Source of the DNA: Desulfuromonadales bacterium
GTDB taxonomy: Bacteria > Desulfobacterota > Desulfuromonadia > Desulfuromonadales > UBA2294
Direction: 5' to 3'
NCBI GenBank assembly: GCA_014859615.1
Contig: JACUTX010000169.1
Location: 1 to 5,603 of the forward strand
DNA: 5,603 nucleotides
The notes beneath the pieces are model-generated. The model saw only the letters and a program-made list of their open reading frames with translations, was not told where the DNA came from and searched no databases. The translations under genes and the position numbers were made by a program. This document shows positions 5,495 through 5,603 of this stretch, piece after piece (position 1 is the stretch's first letter; each line of letters starts with the position of its first letter).

Positions 5495-5603
5495 TTACGA
5501 TTTATCAAATAAGTATGGATGTGCAAAGATCGTGCATCTAAGTGCGTTCCCGCCGACCAGCTCTTTCTTGCGTCCTTGCTCAAGACTCTCTTTAATAAAT
5601 TTC
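5495..5603 (-). pseudogene. 3' end of a probable RAYT-type (IS200-like, Y1_Tnp) transposase, running off the right edge
   Basis: On the minus strand the frame is open from the window edge (first full codon 5602-5600) to TAA at 5497-5495, giving 35 residues that begin KFIKESLEQGRKKELVGG. From memory, the long form of REP-associated tyrosine transposases in Geobacter-like bacteria has a segment of the type FV..GI..GRR.ELVGGGL.RS.GGW after the Y1 domain, which this resembles up to ELVGG. The similarity then stops and the frame ends within 17 residues, suggesting a truncated or frameshifted copy. The nearby REP-like repeat at 5429-5450 fits, since these transposases sit between such repeats. With only 35 residues visible the assignment is tentative; it could be the tail of an unrelated gene. 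Confidence 0.4.

Overview
The window most likely comes from a Gram-negative bacterium of the Desulfuromonadota (Geobacter, Desulfuromonas or Pelobacter-like). The evidence is a GEMM-I type cyclic-dinucleotide riboswitch with the nucleotide signature known from Geobacter, an inner-membrane polysaccharide synthase paired with an outer-membrane barrel, and repeats resembling REP elements beside what looks like the tail of a REP-associated tyrosine transposase. This placement is an inference from these features; no species marker is present.

Layout. Positions 1-370 hold no convincing gene, but contain a large imperfect hairpin (166-248) built from two inverted copies of a repeat that recurs elsewhere in the window. 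A consensus-like promoter (TTGACA at 373) then leads into a GEMM-I riboswitch aptamer (about 413-500) and a two-hairpin region (505-565). Next comes a tightly coupled two-gene operon: a PgaC-like processive family 2 glycosyltransferase (637-2016) and a roughly 300-residue outer-membrane beta-barrel protein (2013-2930). Their ATGA overlap suggests translational coupling. I read this as a minimal synthase-plus-exporter unit for an extracellular polysaccharide whose expression is set by a cyclic dinucleotide. The aptamer carries A at the position equivalent to Vc2 G20, which predicts 3',3'-cGAMP (cyclic AMP-GMP) sensing rather than strict c-di-GMP sensing.

Positions 2931-3298 are intergenic. They hold a possible decayed barrel-protein tail on the minus strand, a rho-independent terminator, a third repeat copy and a candidate promoter. 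The second half is a type II restriction-modification module of visibly lower GC: an intact C5-cytosine DNA methyltransferase (3299-4483), followed 4 nt later by a gene for a protein with two wHTH-like repeats and a C-terminal HNH nuclease domain (4488-5402). That gene is interrupted by one in-frame TGA exactly where the first repeat has a tryptophan (TGG). The nuclease therefore appears to be inactivated by a point nonsense mutation while the methylase stays intact.

A fourth repeat copy (5429-5450), inverted relative to the one at 3154-3181, closes the R-M module, so the module is bracketed by inverted repeats. At the right edge, the minus strand carries 35 residues resembling the C-terminal part of a RAYT-type transposase, which would explain the repeats.
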